A DNA stretch of 64,000 bases from Xanthobacter sp. NM-59 (lineage in GTDB: Bacteria > Pseudomonadota > Alphaproteobacteria > Rhizobiales > Xanthobacteraceae): positions 219,024-283,023 of the forward strand of contig NZ_JACBFQ010000006.1 in the NCBI RefSeq assembly GCF_021401125.1, given 5' to 3'. Both the position numbers and the translations under genes were made by a program. Positions 34,563-45,100 of the stretch are shown piece by piece. Positions within the stretch are counted from its first letter, which is position 1, and each line of letters begins with the position of its first letter. The notes under the pieces are model-generated. The model had not been told where the DNA came from. It worked only from the letters and a program-made list of their open reading frames with translations, and did not search any database.

Positions 34563-35972
34563 TCACGCGCCCCGGAGGCCCGTGAGCCACGGCGCGACCT
34601 GCGGCAGTTCCGCCAGGCCCTCCCCTTCGGCGAACAGTCGCTCCGCGACATCCGCGCCGAGACCGGGCAGGCCACGGGCAAGGCAATCGCGCCACTTGTC
34701 CTGCAACTGCGCGCGGGTGAGCGGGTCTTGCCGTGACCCGGGGGAGGCCACCACCTCCCGGCTGACCTCAGCGCCATTGGTGAGCAGAAGGCGCACGGAA
34801 ACCGGCGCCGCGCCGATGTCTCCGCCCCGGCTCAGTTCGGGCCCCGCCTCCACCAGCTCCACGTCCTTCAGCCGCGCCTGGATGGCCGGACGCAGCACCG
34901 CCGCGTCGGTGAAGCTCGCGAGATTGATCGAGCCGTCATGAAGCGCCGCCACCACCGCGTGCGGGCCGCTGAACAGCGCGTTGAGGCCACTGCGCGGGAA
35001 CGGATGGATCAGCGGCTTGGTGCCGCCCCGGGGCATGGTGACGACTGCCTTCGCTACATCGCCGAGGTCAATGCCCTCCTCCCGCCGCAGGCGGAGCGTG
35101 GCCTCGATCATCTTGTGCAGCAGGTAGCAGCATGGATACCGCTTCTGCTCGAAGCCCGGCTCGTCCACGGCGAACGGGACGCCGAGACCCAGGCCATCTG
35201 GCCAATGGTCCACCTCACCGCCCGAGAAGGCATGCAGGAAGCCTTCATTCTCCAGCGGAGCGGCCGCCCCCTCGATGCCCGTCGCCGCCAGCCGCGCGGC
35301 GCGAATGCCGTCTGCCGCAGCAATGCCCACATGGAGCGACTTCACCATGGAGCCGAAGTTCTTGCGCAGGCCGCCGGCAAGGCTGGCCGCGATGGCCAAG
35401 GCATGGCCGGTGCGCACCGCGTCAAGCCGCATCAGTCGGGCAGCTGCGGCCGCCGCCCCGAGGGTGCCCAGCGTCGCCGTGGCATGGAAGCCGAGGGCAT
35501 AATGGCGAAAGCCCATGGCCTGCCCAACCCGGATCAGCACCTCGGTGCCGATCGAGAAGGCGTCCACGAACGCCGCGCCCGACACCGTGTCCAGCGGCAC
35601 CGCGGCGAGCGCCGCCGAGAGTACCGGTGCGCTTGGGTGGCAGACCGTGAGCATGCTCACATCGTCATAGTCCAGCACATGGCTGCAAAGGCCGAACAGA
35701 AGCGCGGCATCCTCGGCGCGGAAAGCTTCCGCATGCCACAGGGACGCAACCGCGCCTTCCCCCTGCGCCGGCGTCAGGGCTGCCCGCAGACGCCGCGCCG
35801 CCGGCTCGCCGCCGCCCGCGACCATGACGGCAAGGGTATCCAGGATGGCCGAAACCGCATGCCGGCGCGCGGTTTCCGGAGGAGCCGCCTCGCAGACGAA
35901 GGCAGCAAGGTTCCGGTCGACGGAGGACGCAGCCGGCATGGCGCCGGACGCCGCGGGACCGCAGGCATTCAT
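34563..35972 (-). CDS. MmgE/PrpD family protein
   Basis: 469 residues from ATG 35972. MmgE/PrpD pattern: AVSAILDTLAVMVAGG, LCSHVLDYDDVS, HPSAPVLSAALA, FHATATLGTLGAAAAAARLM, KSLHVGIAAADGIRAARLA, and the RYPCCYLLHKMIEA segment with conserved cysteines. Family members include 2-methylcitrate dehydratase and cis-aconitate decarboxylase, which act on branched tricarboxylates. Here it lies within a CoA-ester degradation operon, so it may dehydrate, isomerise or decarboxylate a related acid. The precise reaction is not predictable. Confidence 0.87.
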   Translation of the reverse strand: MNACGPAASGAMPAASSVDRNLAAFVCEAAPPETARRHAVSAILDTLAVMVAGGGEPAARRLRAALTPAQGEGAVASLWHAEAFRAEDAALLFGLCSHVLDYDDVSMLTVCHPSAPVLSAALAAVPLDTVSGAAFVDAFSIGTEVLIRVGQAMGFRHYALGFHATATLGTLGAAAAAARLMRLDAVRTGHALAIAASLAGGLRKNFGSMVKSLHVGIAAADGIRAARLAATGIEGAAAPLENEGFLHAFSGGEVDHWPDGLGLGVPFAVDEPGFEQKRYPCCYLLHKMIEATLRLRREEGIDLGDVAKAVVTMPRGGTKPLIHPFPRSGLNALFSGPHAVVAALHDGSINLASFTDAAVLRPAIQARLKDVELVEAGPELSRGGDIGAAPVSVRLLLTNGAEVSREVVASPGSRQDPLTRAQLQDKWRDCLARGLPGLGADVAERLFAEGEGLAELPQVAPWLTGLRGA

Positions 35973-35982
35973 GGCGGCGTCC

Positions 35983-37143
35983 TCAATAAGAGCGGGGCAT
36001 GCCGAGGGCGTGCTGGGCGACCTGGGCGAGGATGAGGTTGTTGGAGAGAGGCGCGGTGCGAAACAGCCGGGCCTCCTTCCACTTGCGCTCGACGTGGTAT
36101 TCGCTGGCGAAACCAAAGCCGCCGAAGGTGGTCATGCAGGCTTCCGCCGCCTCCCACGAGGCTTCCGTCGCGAGATACTTGGCCATGCTGGTTTCCGAAC
36201 CACAGGGCTCACCCTTGTCGAACAGCGCAGCGGCCCGGTTACGCATCAGCTCAGCGGCCTGCAGGTTCATGTGGGCGCGGGCGATGGGGAATTGGATGCC
36301 CTGGTTGGCGCCGATGGGCCGCTCGAACACCACGCGCTCCCCGGCATAGCGCGCCGCCTGCTCCACGAACCACTTGCCGTCCCCGATGGCCTCGCTCGAC
36401 ACCAGCAAGCGTTCGGAATTCAGCGTGTCGAGCAGGTAATAGAAGCCCCTGCCCTCCTCGCCGATCCGGTCGGCGTCGGAAACCTCCAGGTTGTCGATGA
36501 ACACCTGGTTGGTGTGGTGGTTGATCATGGTGTGAATGGGCGTGGCACGCAGCGCCGCGCCGGCCTTGGCGATGTCCACCAGGAACAGTGTCAGGCCATC
36601 GGTCTTGCGGGCCACCTCCTCATAGGGCGTGGTGCGCGCGATCAGCAGGTACATGTGCGACTGCTGATAACGCGACGTCCAGATCTTCTGGCCATTGATG
36701 ATGTAACCGCCATTCGTTCGTCTTGCGAACGTCTTGATCTTCAGCGTATTGGACCCGGCATCGGGCTCTGTGACGCCGAAGGCCTGGAGCCGGAGCGCGC
36801 CGGATGCGATCCTCGGCAGATAGGCCGCCTTCTGCTCCGGCGAGCCGTGCCGCAGCACGGCGGCCATGGTGTACATCTGGGCGTGGCAGGCGGCTCCGTT
36901 GCCGCCGGAACGGTTGATCTCCTCGAGGATCAGGCAGCCATCCAGAACGCCGAGGCCGGCGCCACCGAACTCCTCCGGGATCAGCGCCGCGAGCCAGCCC
37001 GCCTCGGTCATGGCGGCAACGAACCGCTCCGGATAAGCGCCCTCTTCCTCACTCTGGCGCCAGTAGTCCGGGCCGAAGCCGGCGCAAAGCCGGGCCACGG
37101 CTGCGCGGATGTCGTGCTGGGTTTCTGTATAGTCAAAGTCCAT
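35983..37143 (-). CDS. Acyl-CoA dehydrogenase
   Basis: 386 residues from ATG 37143. All three domains are present: helical N-terminus (DFDYTETQHDIRAAV), the beta domain with FAD/substrate motif LQAFGVTEPDAGSNT and INGQKIWTSR, and the C-terminal helical domain (GFYYLLDTLNSERLLVSSEA, TFGGFGFASEYHVERKWKEA). It oxidises an acyl-CoA to 2-enoyl-CoA and hands electrons to ETF, which is encoded at the left of this window. Ten bases upstream of the MmgE/PrpD start. Confidence 0.92.
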   Translation of the reverse strand: MDFDYTETQHDIRAAVARLCAGFGPDYWRQSEEEGAYPERFVAAMTEAGWLAALIPEEFGGAGLGVLDGCLILEEINRSGGNGAACHAQMYTMAAVLRHGSPEQKAAYLPRIASGALRLQAFGVTEPDAGSNTLKIKTFARRTNGGYIINGQKIWTSRYQQSHMYLLIARTTPYEEVARKTDGLTLFLVDIAKAGAALRATPIHTMINHHTNQVFIDNLEVSDADRIGEEGRGFYYLLDTLNSERLLVSSEAIGDGKWFVEQAARYAGERVVFERPIGANQGIQFPIARAHMNLQAAELMRNRAAALFDKGEPCGSETSMAKYLATEASWEAAEACMTTFGGFGFASEYHVERKWKEARLFRTAPLSNNLILAQVAQHALGMPRSY

Positions 37144-37184
37144 GGGCCGGCTCTGCTTGATTTTTCTGGAATGCGGGAAACCCG

Positions 37185-38378
37185 TCAGGCGACAATGCCG
37201 GCAGCACGCCACGCAGCCACCTCCTCGGCACCAAAGCCGAGGTCGGATAAAACGCGCGAAGTATCCGCGCCAAGGCCGGGCGGCGGGGCGAGGCGCCCAC
37301 TGCGCCGCCCGCCCGCCTTGAACGGCAGCGCCACCACCTGGTGATCGGGCGCCTGCGCCACCGGCAGGTTGGCGATGATGCCGGCGGCCCGCACCTGGGG
37401 ATGCTCCAGCATGTCGGCCACGGTATTCAGCTCGCTGCACGGCGCCCCGGCTTGGCGCAGGCGGCCGACGATCTCGGCGGCGGGGCGGGTGCTTGTATGA
37501 GCGCCCAGCGCTTCACGCAGCGCCGCCCGGTTCTCCACCCGCTTGGGATTGGTGATGAAGCGCGGGTCGCAAGCCAGGCCCGGCGCGCCAAGCCCGGCGC
37601 AGACCCGCGCGAACAGGCCGTCATTTCCGGCCGCGATGAACACATGGCCATCCGCCGCTGGGAACAGCTCATAAGGCGCGGTCATCGCCATGGCGGAGCC
37701 GAGCTTGCGCGGCAGACGGCCGGTGGCACGAAAGCTGGCGATGAACACCGCCATCCAGTTGATGCCGGTATCCATCAGGCTGGCCTCCACCAGCGTGCCG
37801 GCGCCGGTGCGGGCGCGCTGCATGAGCGCGCTCAGGATGCCCAACGCCGCCCACATGCCGGTGCCCATGTCGATGAGGGAGACCCCCACCCGCACCGGGT
37901 CGTCCCCCTCATTGCCCGTGGTGCTCATGATGCCGGTGAAGGCCTGCATCAGCGGGTCGTAGCCCGGCAGGGCGCTCAATGGGCCGTCCTGGCCGAAGGC
38001 GCTGATGGCACAATAGACAAGAGCGGGGTTGAGGGTGCGCAGATCATCATAGCCGATGCCCCGATGCTCGGCGCTGCCGGGCTTCATGGAATGCACGACC
38101 ACGTCCACCCGCGCCGCCAGCGCGCGTATGATCTCGACGCCCTCGGCGGAGGCGATGTCGACGCAGATGCTGCTTTTGTTGCGGTTCAGCGCGAGGAAGG
38201 TGGACGACTGGCCGCCAACTTCCGGCGGGCGCCACTCGCGGGTGTCGTCGCCGCGGCCCGGCCGCTCGAGCTTGATGACCTCCGCGCCAAGGTCGCCGAG
38301 AATTTGGGTACAGAACGGACCCGCGACGTTCTGGGTGATGTCCAGAACGCGCACGCCCTCCAGCGTGGTTTCGAGCAT
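37185..38378 (-). CDS. CaiB/BaiF (family III) CoA-transferase
   Basis: 397 residues. Family III signature: GVRVLDITQNVAGPFCTQIL, DLGAEVIKLERPGRGDDTRE, NRNKSSICVDI, YDPLMQAFTGIMS, and GVSLIDMGTGMWAALGILSA with the catalytic Asp. It transfers CoA from a donor such as succinyl-CoA to the acid substrate and so starts the pathway. First gene of the catabolic operon, divergent from a GntR regulator. Confidence 0.93.
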   Translation of the reverse strand: MLETTLEGVRVLDITQNVAGPFCTQILGDLGAEVIKLERPGRGDDTREWRPPEVGGQSSTFLALNRNKSSICVDIASAEGVEIIRALAARVDVVVHSMKPGSAEHRGIGYDDLRTLNPALVYCAISAFGQDGPLSALPGYDPLMQAFTGIMSTTGNEGDDPVRVGVSLIDMGTGMWAALGILSALMQRARTGAGTLVEASLMDTGINWMAVFIASFRATGRLPRKLGSAMAMTAPYELFPAADGHVFIAAGNDGLFARVCAGLGAPGLACDPRFITNPKRVENRAALREALGAHTSTRPAAEIVGRLRQAGAPCSELNTVADMLEHPQVRAAGIIANLPVAQAPDHQVVALPFKAGGRRSGRLAPPPGLGADTSRVLSDLGFGAEEVAAWRAAGIVA

Positions 38379-38427
38379 AATTGGCGATTTCTTCCCTGGT
38401 GGCGCTTGCGCCTATTTGTTCGAACTT

Positions 38428-38541
38428 TATCCGAGCAAGCGCTCCTGTCAACCACGCAAGGCCGGCCATAGACGCGGGCCATCACTTTTTATTCGGACTA
38501 TTTTTCCATATCGCCAATGAGCGAACATATCATTCGGATAA
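38428..38541. promoter_or_regulatory. Repeated TCGGA(T/C)TA half-sites in CaiB/GntR divergent region
   Basis: TATCCGA (38428-38434, minus orientation of TCGGATA), TCGGACTA (38493-38500) and TCGGATAA (38534-38541) occur within 114 bases between the divergent starts. Repetition in mixed orientation suggests operator half-sites for the adjacent GntR protein (inference). Confidence 0.4.
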
Positions 38542-38667
38542 TATGACGTAGCCTTGTCGCGCCTCGCAGTTGAACCCGGCGCCAAGGTTTGCGAGAAAAG
38601 GTGGACCGGCGCGGGGTCGCTGCCCCGTGGCCTGCCGCCTCTTCATTTGTTCGGATGGTTCAGCCCC

Positions 38668-39384
38668 GTGCAGCAACCGCGCCACAAGACACTGAGCGAG
38701 ATCCTCGCCCAGGAAATTGCCAACGGCACCTACCCTGTGGGCGGCCGCTTTCCATCCGAGCATGAATTGCAGGCGCGGTTCGATGTCGGCCGCCATACCG
38801 TGCGCGAAGCGCTGAAGACCCTGACTGAGCAGGGATTGCTGGGCCGACGGCAGAAGGCGGGCACAACCGTGCTCGCCTCCACGCCTTTCGCCCATTATGC
38901 GCACACGCTGCGCGACACCAGCGGCCTGTTCGGCTTCGTCGGGGACACCGCCCTGGACGTGCGCTATCTCGGCTTCGTGCGGCGACCGTCATTCGTCATG
39001 GAACACGTTGAGCCCAAGCCCCCGACCGAGCGGTGGCTGCGGATCGCCGGCGTGCGCCATACGCGCAGCAACGGCTCCCCTCTGTGCTGGACCGAGATCT
39101 ATATTCCCTCGGCCTTTCCGCTGGACCGGCAGGCAGTGCGCGGCGCCCATCAGGCCATCTACGAGCTCTGTATGGAAACGCATGGCCTCAAGCTCAATTA
39201 TGTCGAGCAGGAGATCAAGGCCACCACGCTGCCCCGCGCCATTGCGGGCCTGCTTGCGGCCGAGCCTGAGTCCGCCGCCCTGTTGGTCCTGCGCCGCTAC
39301 GTGACCGACACCGGCGCGACTTTCGAGATCTCGGCCAACCTCTATCCAGCGAGCCGATATTCAGTGCGCACCATCATCCGCTGA
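38668..39384 (+). CDS. GntR-family regulator, HutC/UTRA type
   Basis: 238 residues from GTG 38668. The winged-helix domain (1-70) reads LSEILAQEIANGTYPVGGRF, PSEHELQARFDVGRHTVREA. The UTRA ligand-binding domain (80-235) includes RWLRIAGVRHTRSNGSPLCW, YIPSAFPLD, and the C-terminal ALLVLRRYVTDTGATFEISA. This HutC-type arrangement senses small metabolites. It is divergent from the CaiB gene and is the likely regulator of the organic-acid operon. In-frame open sequence continues to 38554, but family length supports the GTG. Confidence 0.88.
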   Translation: MQQPRHKTLSEILAQEIANGTYPVGGRFPSEHELQARFDVGRHTVREALKTLTEQGLLGRRQKAGTTVLASTPFAHYAHTLRDTSGLFGFVGDTALDVRYLGFVRRPSFVMEHVEPKPPTERWLRIAGVRHTRSNGSPLCWTEIYIPSAFPLDRQAVRGAHQAIYELCMETHGLKLNYVEQEIKATTLPRAIAGLLAAEPESAALLVLRRYVTDTGATFEISANLYPASRYSVRTIIR

Positions 39385-40109
39385 GACGACGCGGCGCCCC
39401 GTGATGGCCAGCCACCCCACGGGCCTCCGGAAAACTCCAACGCCGCGCGAACGGTGCCACGACGCGCCACCCGCCGGCGCAGCGCGTGACCCCGAAAGGT
39501 GATCCTCAGAGTTGACGGCTCCCCCAGGGGTCTTCCACGCCCAAAACCGCGTCGCCCGCGCGATCCAAGCCCGAATTGAGACCCGCCACATTACCGGCCC
39601 GCTGGGCGCATCGTGAAAGATGGGCGGCGATCTCGCCCGGTGCCAAACGACCCGACAGTACGCCAGGTGTTTCGTCCCCGGATGCCAGCACATGGAGATG
39701 GCGACGTTGCAATGAGGTAAGGCCGGTACGGATCGCAGTTGCCGCGCCTGAAGAATGGCAAGCAGGCCAGCTCCGTCCGATCCATTGAACTGCCTCCTGG
39801 GAGGCGACAGAAAGAGGCCGTCGCAGGCGCGGGCGCACGGCAATGCCGCCTTCGATGCGCATGTCGAATCGGTGCCCCGCGCCGCGCCGAAGAAGGATGC
39901 GGACGAAGAGCAAAGGCACCTCGTCGAGGCGCTCCGAGCCCGCGCCCCTGAGCGCGGCGAGTCGTGCATGCAGCGCCGTATCCGCTCCGCCGGAGCCAAG
40001 CTCTTCGGATTGAGCGACCCGTAAAGTGCACGGCGGAGGTGCGGCTGCGCGTCCGTGGCCGAACGCAGGCGCCATCGGCCGATTGTACCGGATTGATGCC
40101 AGAACGGTG
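39385..40109. other. Region without a recognised gene
   Basis: 725 bp. A minus-strand frame (39506-40075) could encode up to 189 residues, with a middle stretch such as LDEVPLLFVRILLRRGAGH. It has no recognisable motif and competes with other open frames, so it may be a decayed gene. Confidence 0.35.
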
Positions 40110-40757
40110 TCAGCTCTGCGCAGGCGCCGCGATGTTTGCTGTGCCGCTGGGCGTCTTCATCCACATTTCCAGCATCGTCCGGATGAGCTGCAGACCGTCC
40201 GGCGCGAGGCGGAAGCTGTCCTTGCCGAGCGCCCATTCCAGCACCAGACCGCTGATGGTGATGCCCAAGGCGGCAGCGGCGGTCTGCGGCGTCCAGGGGG
40301 TTCGCAGCCCGACATCACGTTCGACCACCTGAAACATCCGTTCCAGGGCCGATCTCATCTCTTCACGGAACGTGCTGCCGCCGTTGTCCTCCTGGTCCGA
40401 CAGGCCAAGATCGAGACGCATCAGCACGCGGATCAGCCCCTTCTGGCGCGGATCGCCCTCCAGAGCCGAGAACATCTCGGATATGGCTTTGTCGAAGCGC
40501 AGGAGCAGGGCTGGGCCATTTTCGTCCGCGACATGGTCGGCCAGTTCGTGAAACGGGGCTTGGGCCTCTTCCTGCAGGGCCAGCAGCAGGCCCTGCTTGT
40601 TCTTGAAGTGCCAATGCACGGCGCCGCGCGTCACCCCCGCAGCCGCCGCAATCTCCTCAAGACGCACGTTGTCGTAGCCCACATCAAGGAAAAGGGCTTC
40701 GGCGGCTTTGAGAATCTGGCGCCCGGTTTCCGCCGCCTGCTCCTTGGTTCGCCTCAT
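40110..40757 (-). CDS. TetR/AcrR-family repressor of the RND pump
   Basis: 215 residues from ATG 40757. TetR helix-turn-helix at 14-60: ILKAAEALFLDVGYDNVRLE, EIAAAAGVTRGAVHWHFKNK. The rest is the helical ligand-binding domain similar to AcrR/TtgR (LRTPWTPQTAAAALGITISG). Divergent from the RND operon, with a palindrome between them. Likely represses efflux until a toxic ligand binds (established for the family, inferred here). Confidence 0.9.
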   Translation of the reverse strand: MRRTKEQAAETGRQILKAAEALFLDVGYDNVRLEEIAAAAGVTRGAVHWHFKNKQGLLLALQEEAQAPFHELADHVADENGPALLLRFDKAISEMFSALEGDPRQKGLIRVLMRLDLGLSDQEDNGGSTFREEMRSALERMFQVVERDVGLRTPWTPQTAAAALGITISGLVLEWALGKDSFRLAPDGLQLIRTMLEMWMKTPSGTANIAAPAQS

Positions 40758-40954
40758 GACCGCGTACCGCCTCCCCCACCTGGGCGTCACCCGTGTTTGG
40801 CGCGCCGGCTTCCCTGCTGACTGCCACCTCGCTGCGGGCTCCGCAACCAACTGGGCCAGGCAATGGGCCTGCGCTTCTGATCGTGCGAGCGGCAGCAATA
40901 CTGTCCCCGGCGGCCGAGCGCCACCGTAGCGCCACACCCGTCCCCCCACCAATT

Positions 40955-40977
40955 TACAAACAATCATAATGTATGTA
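40955..40977. promoter_or_regulatory. Palindromic TetR operator candidate
   Basis: TACAAACA (40955-40962) and TGTATGTA (40970-40977) form an 8-7-8 inverted repeat with one mismatch, 27 bases before the pump start. Its TAC.AAC/GTATGTA character resembles AcrR-type operators (TACATAC...). Confidence 0.6.
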
Positions 40978-41004
40978 TATGAGCCATCGAGAAAGGTTCA
41001 AGCC

Positions 41005-42144
41005 ATGCGCTCCTCGTTCGTCGCCATCTTCCTCGGCAGCTCCCTGCTCATGCCCGTCCCCGCCCTCGCGCAAATGCCAAGCGGCGGGCCTCCGGCGGTC
41101 GGCGTCGCCACCGTGGCGCCCGAGGACGTTCGGCCGACCACCGAGTTCAATGGCCGCATTGAGGCTATCGAGCGGCTAAACGCCGTGGCCCGCGTCACCG
41201 CCTTTCTGGAAGAGCGCCTGTTCACGGAAGGCACGGACGTCAAGAAAGGGGATCTCTTGTTCCGGCTGGAGCGTGCCCCCTTCGCCGCGGATGTGGCTGC
41301 CAAGCAAGCTGCAGTGGCGCAGGCCCAGGCCCAGCTCGACAACGCCAACCTCACCTTCGATCGTGCCGACAAGCTGCAAAAGTCCGGCACCGGCTCCCAA
41401 AGCACCCTCGACAATGCGGTGGCCAGCCAGCGCACGGCGCAGGCCCAGCTGCAATCCGCCAAGGCCGCCCTGCAGATTGCCCAGATCAACCTCGACTACA
41501 CCGAGATCAGCACTCCCATTGACGGGCGCATCGGCCGCATGGCGGTGACGGTGGGCAACGTGGTGTCTCCCTCATCGGGCGCTCTGGTCAGCGTGGTGAG
41601 CCAGGACCCCATGTACGTCACCTTTCCCGTGCCCACCCGCAAGCTCATCGAGCTGCAGCAGGAGCACGCCGCGGAAGGCGGCGCCGAGGGGGGACTGCGC
41701 CTCCGCCTGCGGCTGCCCGATGGACGACTTTACGAGGAACTGGGGCAGCTCGACTTCATTGATGTGAACGTGGCGGCAGCGACCGATTCCATTACCGTGC
41801 GCGGACGCATCCCGAACCCGGTCCGGGGCAACGGGCAGCGCGAGCTCTACAATGATGAGTTCGTCCGCGTGGTCCTGGAGGCGGTGAAGCCACAGCAGGT
41901 GCTGGCGGTGCCGCGGGCGGCCGTGATGACCGACCAGCAAGGCGACTTCGTCTATGTGGTGGGTGCGGACAAGACCGCGCAGGTCCGCCGCGTGAAGCTC
42001 GGCCAGTCCACCGCGGGCAAGGCCAGTGTCATCGAAGGCCTCTCGCCCGGCGAAACGATCATCGTGGAAGGGGTGCAGCGGGTACGACCGAACGCGCCTG
42101 TCGATCCGCAGGCCGCCATGGCGCAGACCGCCAAAGCGGAGTGA
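41005..42144 (+). CDS. RND efflux periplasmic adaptor (membrane fusion protein)
   Basis: 379 residues from ATG 41005 with AAAGG upstream. Signal peptide [23 protein letters not shown]. HlyD/AcrA architecture: [20 protein letters not shown], the coiled hairpin ([40 protein letters not shown]), lipoyl segment [13 protein letters not shown], and beta-barrel with [18 protein letters not shown]. There is no lipobox cysteine in the signal peptide, so it is probably a soluble adaptor. It links the inner-membrane pump to an outer-membrane channel that is not encoded here. Confidence 0.93.
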   Translation: MRSSFVAIFLGSSLLMPVPALAQMPSGGPPAVGVATVAPEDVRPTTEFNGRIEAIERLNAVARVTAFLEERLFTEGTDVKKGDLLFRLERAPFAADVAAKQAAVAQAQAQLDNANLTFDRADKLQKSGTGSQSTLDNAVASQRTAQAQLQSAKAALQIAQINLDYTEISTPIDGRIGRMAVTVGNVVSPSSGALVSVVSQDPMYVTFPVPTRKLIELQQEHAAEGGAEGGLRLRLRLPDGRLYEELGQLDFIDVNVAAATDSITVRGRIPNPVRGNGQRELYNDEFVRVVLEAVKPQQVLAVPRAAVMTDQQGDFVYVVGADKTAQVRRVKLGQSTAGKASVIEGLSPGETIIVEGVQRVRPNAPVDPQAAMAQTAKAE

Positions 42145-42149
42145 CAGCG

Positions 42150-45100
42150 ATGATCTCCGACATCTTCATCGACCGCCCCCGCCTCGCCATCGTTATCGCC
42201 ATCGTCATTTCCATCGCCGGAGCCCTGGCCCTGATGCGTATTCCGGTGGCCCAGCTGCCGGATATCGTGCCGCCGCAGGTCTCGGTCACGGCCACCTACC
42301 CCGGCGCCTCGGCGGAGGTGCTGGAGGCGACCGTCGCCCAGCCCATCGAATCCAAGGTGATCGGCGTCGACAAGGCGCTCTACATGAAGAGCACCTCGGG
42401 CAATGACGGCAGCTATACCCTCACCGTCTCCTTCGCCCTCGGCACCGACCCCGACATCAACACCGTCAACGTCAACAACCGGGTGCAGACCGCGCTTTCC
42501 CAGCTGCCGGCCGACGTGCAGGCGCTGGGCGTGACGGTGCAGAAGAAGTCCTCCTCCATCCTCCAGTTCATCACGCTCAGCAGTCCGGACGAGCGTTATG
42601 ACCCGCTGTTCATGACCAATTATGCGGTCATCAACGTGATCGACGAGCTCGCGCGCACGCCGGGCGTCGGCTCAGCCTCCCTGTTCGGACAGATGAACTA
42701 TTCCATGCGCATCTGGTTCGATGTGGAGCGGCTCGCCAGCCTCGGCATGGTGCCGTCCGACGTCATCGCCTCCATTTCCGCGCAGAACGTGCAGGCCCCC
42801 GTGGGCCGCATCGGCGCGCGCCCAGTGCCGGACAACCAGCAGTTCCAGCTCAACGTGCAGACGCAGGGGCGCCTCACCACGCCGGAGGAATTCGGCGACA
42901 TCGTGCTGCGCGCGAACCGCGACGGCTCGGTGCTGAAGGTGAAGGACGTGGCGCGGGTGGAGCTCGGCGCGCAGAACGAGGATTCGGTCAACCGCCTCAA
43001 TGGCAAGCCGTCTGTGGCCATCGGCATCTATCTGGCCCCCGGCGCCAACGCACTCACGACGTCTTCGGCGGTGACCGCCAAGCTCAAGAGCCTTCAGTCC
43101 CGCATGCCCGAGGGCCTCAAGGCCCAGATCATGTATGATTCCACCGACTTCGTGTACGACACCATCGATGCGGTGATCCACACGCTGATCGAAGCGTTCA
43201 TGCTGGTCGCGGCCGTGGTGTTCCTGTTCCTCGGCAACTGGCGCGCCACCCTCATCCCGATCATCGCCGTGCCCGTCTCCATCATCGGCACCTTCGCCGT
43301 GCTGCTGGCCCTTGGCTATTCGGCCAACACGGTGTCGCTGCTCGCTTTGGTGCTCGCCATCGGCATCGTGGTGGATGATGCCATCGTCGTGGTGGAGAAT
43401 GTCGAGCGCGTGATGGAGGAGGAGCCCGAGCTCTCCCCCGCCGCGGCGAGCAAGAAGGCCATGGCGCAGGTGACGGCGCCCATCATCGCCATCACTTTGG
43501 TGCTGCTCTCGGTGTTCGTCCCCATCGGCTTCATCCCCGGCATTTCCGGCGAATTGTTCCGCCAGTTCGCGGTGACGATCTCCGCGGCCATGCTGATCTC
43601 GGCGCTCAACGCGTTGACCCTGTCGCCGGCCCTGTGCGCCGTGTTCCTGCGCCATGGCGGGGAGAAGCGCGGTATCATGGGCTTCATCTCCCGCCGCATC
43701 GACAATCTGCGCGACGGCTACGCCTTCCTGGTGCGCAAGACCCTGCGGCTGTCCATCCTCTCGCTGGCCATTGTCGCCGTGTGCGCCTTCGGGGTGCTGA
43801 GCCTTGCGAAGATCACGCCCTCCGGCTTCCTGCCCGAAGAGGACCAGGGCGCCTTCTTCATCAACGTGCAGTTGCCGGATGGCGCCTCGGTCGCGCGCAC
43901 CAGCGACACCGTGCGCCAGGTGGAAAAGCTGGTGGGCGCGCTGCCCCAGGTGGAGAACGTGACATCGGTCATCGGCTTTTCGCTGCTGGACAGCTTCTCC
44001 GCCAGCAACAACGCCTTCATGATCATCCAGTTGAAGCCCTTCGAGGAACGCAAAGCGGCTCTCGACAAGGTTCAGGTCATCATTGGCCAGGTGTTCGGCG
44101 GCGTGCAGCAGATCCGCTCGGCCATGATCCTGCCGTTCAACCTGCCGCCTGTGATTGGCCTGTCCACCTCCGGCGGCTTCGAGGCCATGGTGGAATCCCT
44201 GGAGGGCGCCGACCCTGCCACCATGGGTTCCATCTCCAACGCCATCGTGGGCGCCGCCAACCAGGATCCCGCACTGAACCGCGTGTTCACCACCTATGCC
44301 GCCAATGCCCCCTCGCTCTATCTCGATATCGATCGCGAGAAGGCCCAGGCGCTGGGGGTGGGCATCAACGATGTGTTCACCGCCCTGCAGGCCACGTTGG
44401 GCGGCTCCTATGTGAACAATTTCAACCTGTTCGGCCGCACCTGGCAGGTCAAGGTGCAGGGTGATGTGGATAATCGGCGCGATATTCCTGCCTTGTGGGA
44501 CATCTATGTGCGCGCCAAAGACGGCGCCATGGTGCCCCTTCAGTCCATCGCCGAGCTGAAGACCATCGTCGGGCCGGCCGTCATCACCCGCTACAACAAC
44601 TACCGCGCGGTGACCATCAACGGGTCGCCGGCGCCGGGGGTTGCCTCGGGCACCGCCATGGCGGCGTTCCAGCAGGTCGCGGCCAAGGTGCTACCGGCCG
44701 GCTATGCGCTGGAATGGACCGGAACGTCCTACCAGGAACAGCAGGCCGGCGGGCAGACCGGCATCATCCTCGCGCTGGCGCTGCTGTTCGCTTACCTGTT
44801 CCTGGTGGCACTCTATGAGAGCTGGGTGATCCCGGTGCCGGTGTTGCTCTCCGTGATCGTCGCGGTGCTTGGCGCGTTCGCCGGCATGGTCGCGTTCGGC
44901 ATCACCCTCGACCTTTATGGCCAGATCGGCCTCGTGGTGCTCATCGCGCTCGCGGCCAAGAACGGCATCCTGATCGTCGAGTTCGCCAAGGAGCAGCGCG
45001 AGCACGGGGTGGAGCTGAAGGAGGCGGCGGCCAACGCGGCCAAGCTGCGGTTCCGGGCGGTGATGATGACGTCCATCGCCTTCATCCTCGGCCTCGTGCC

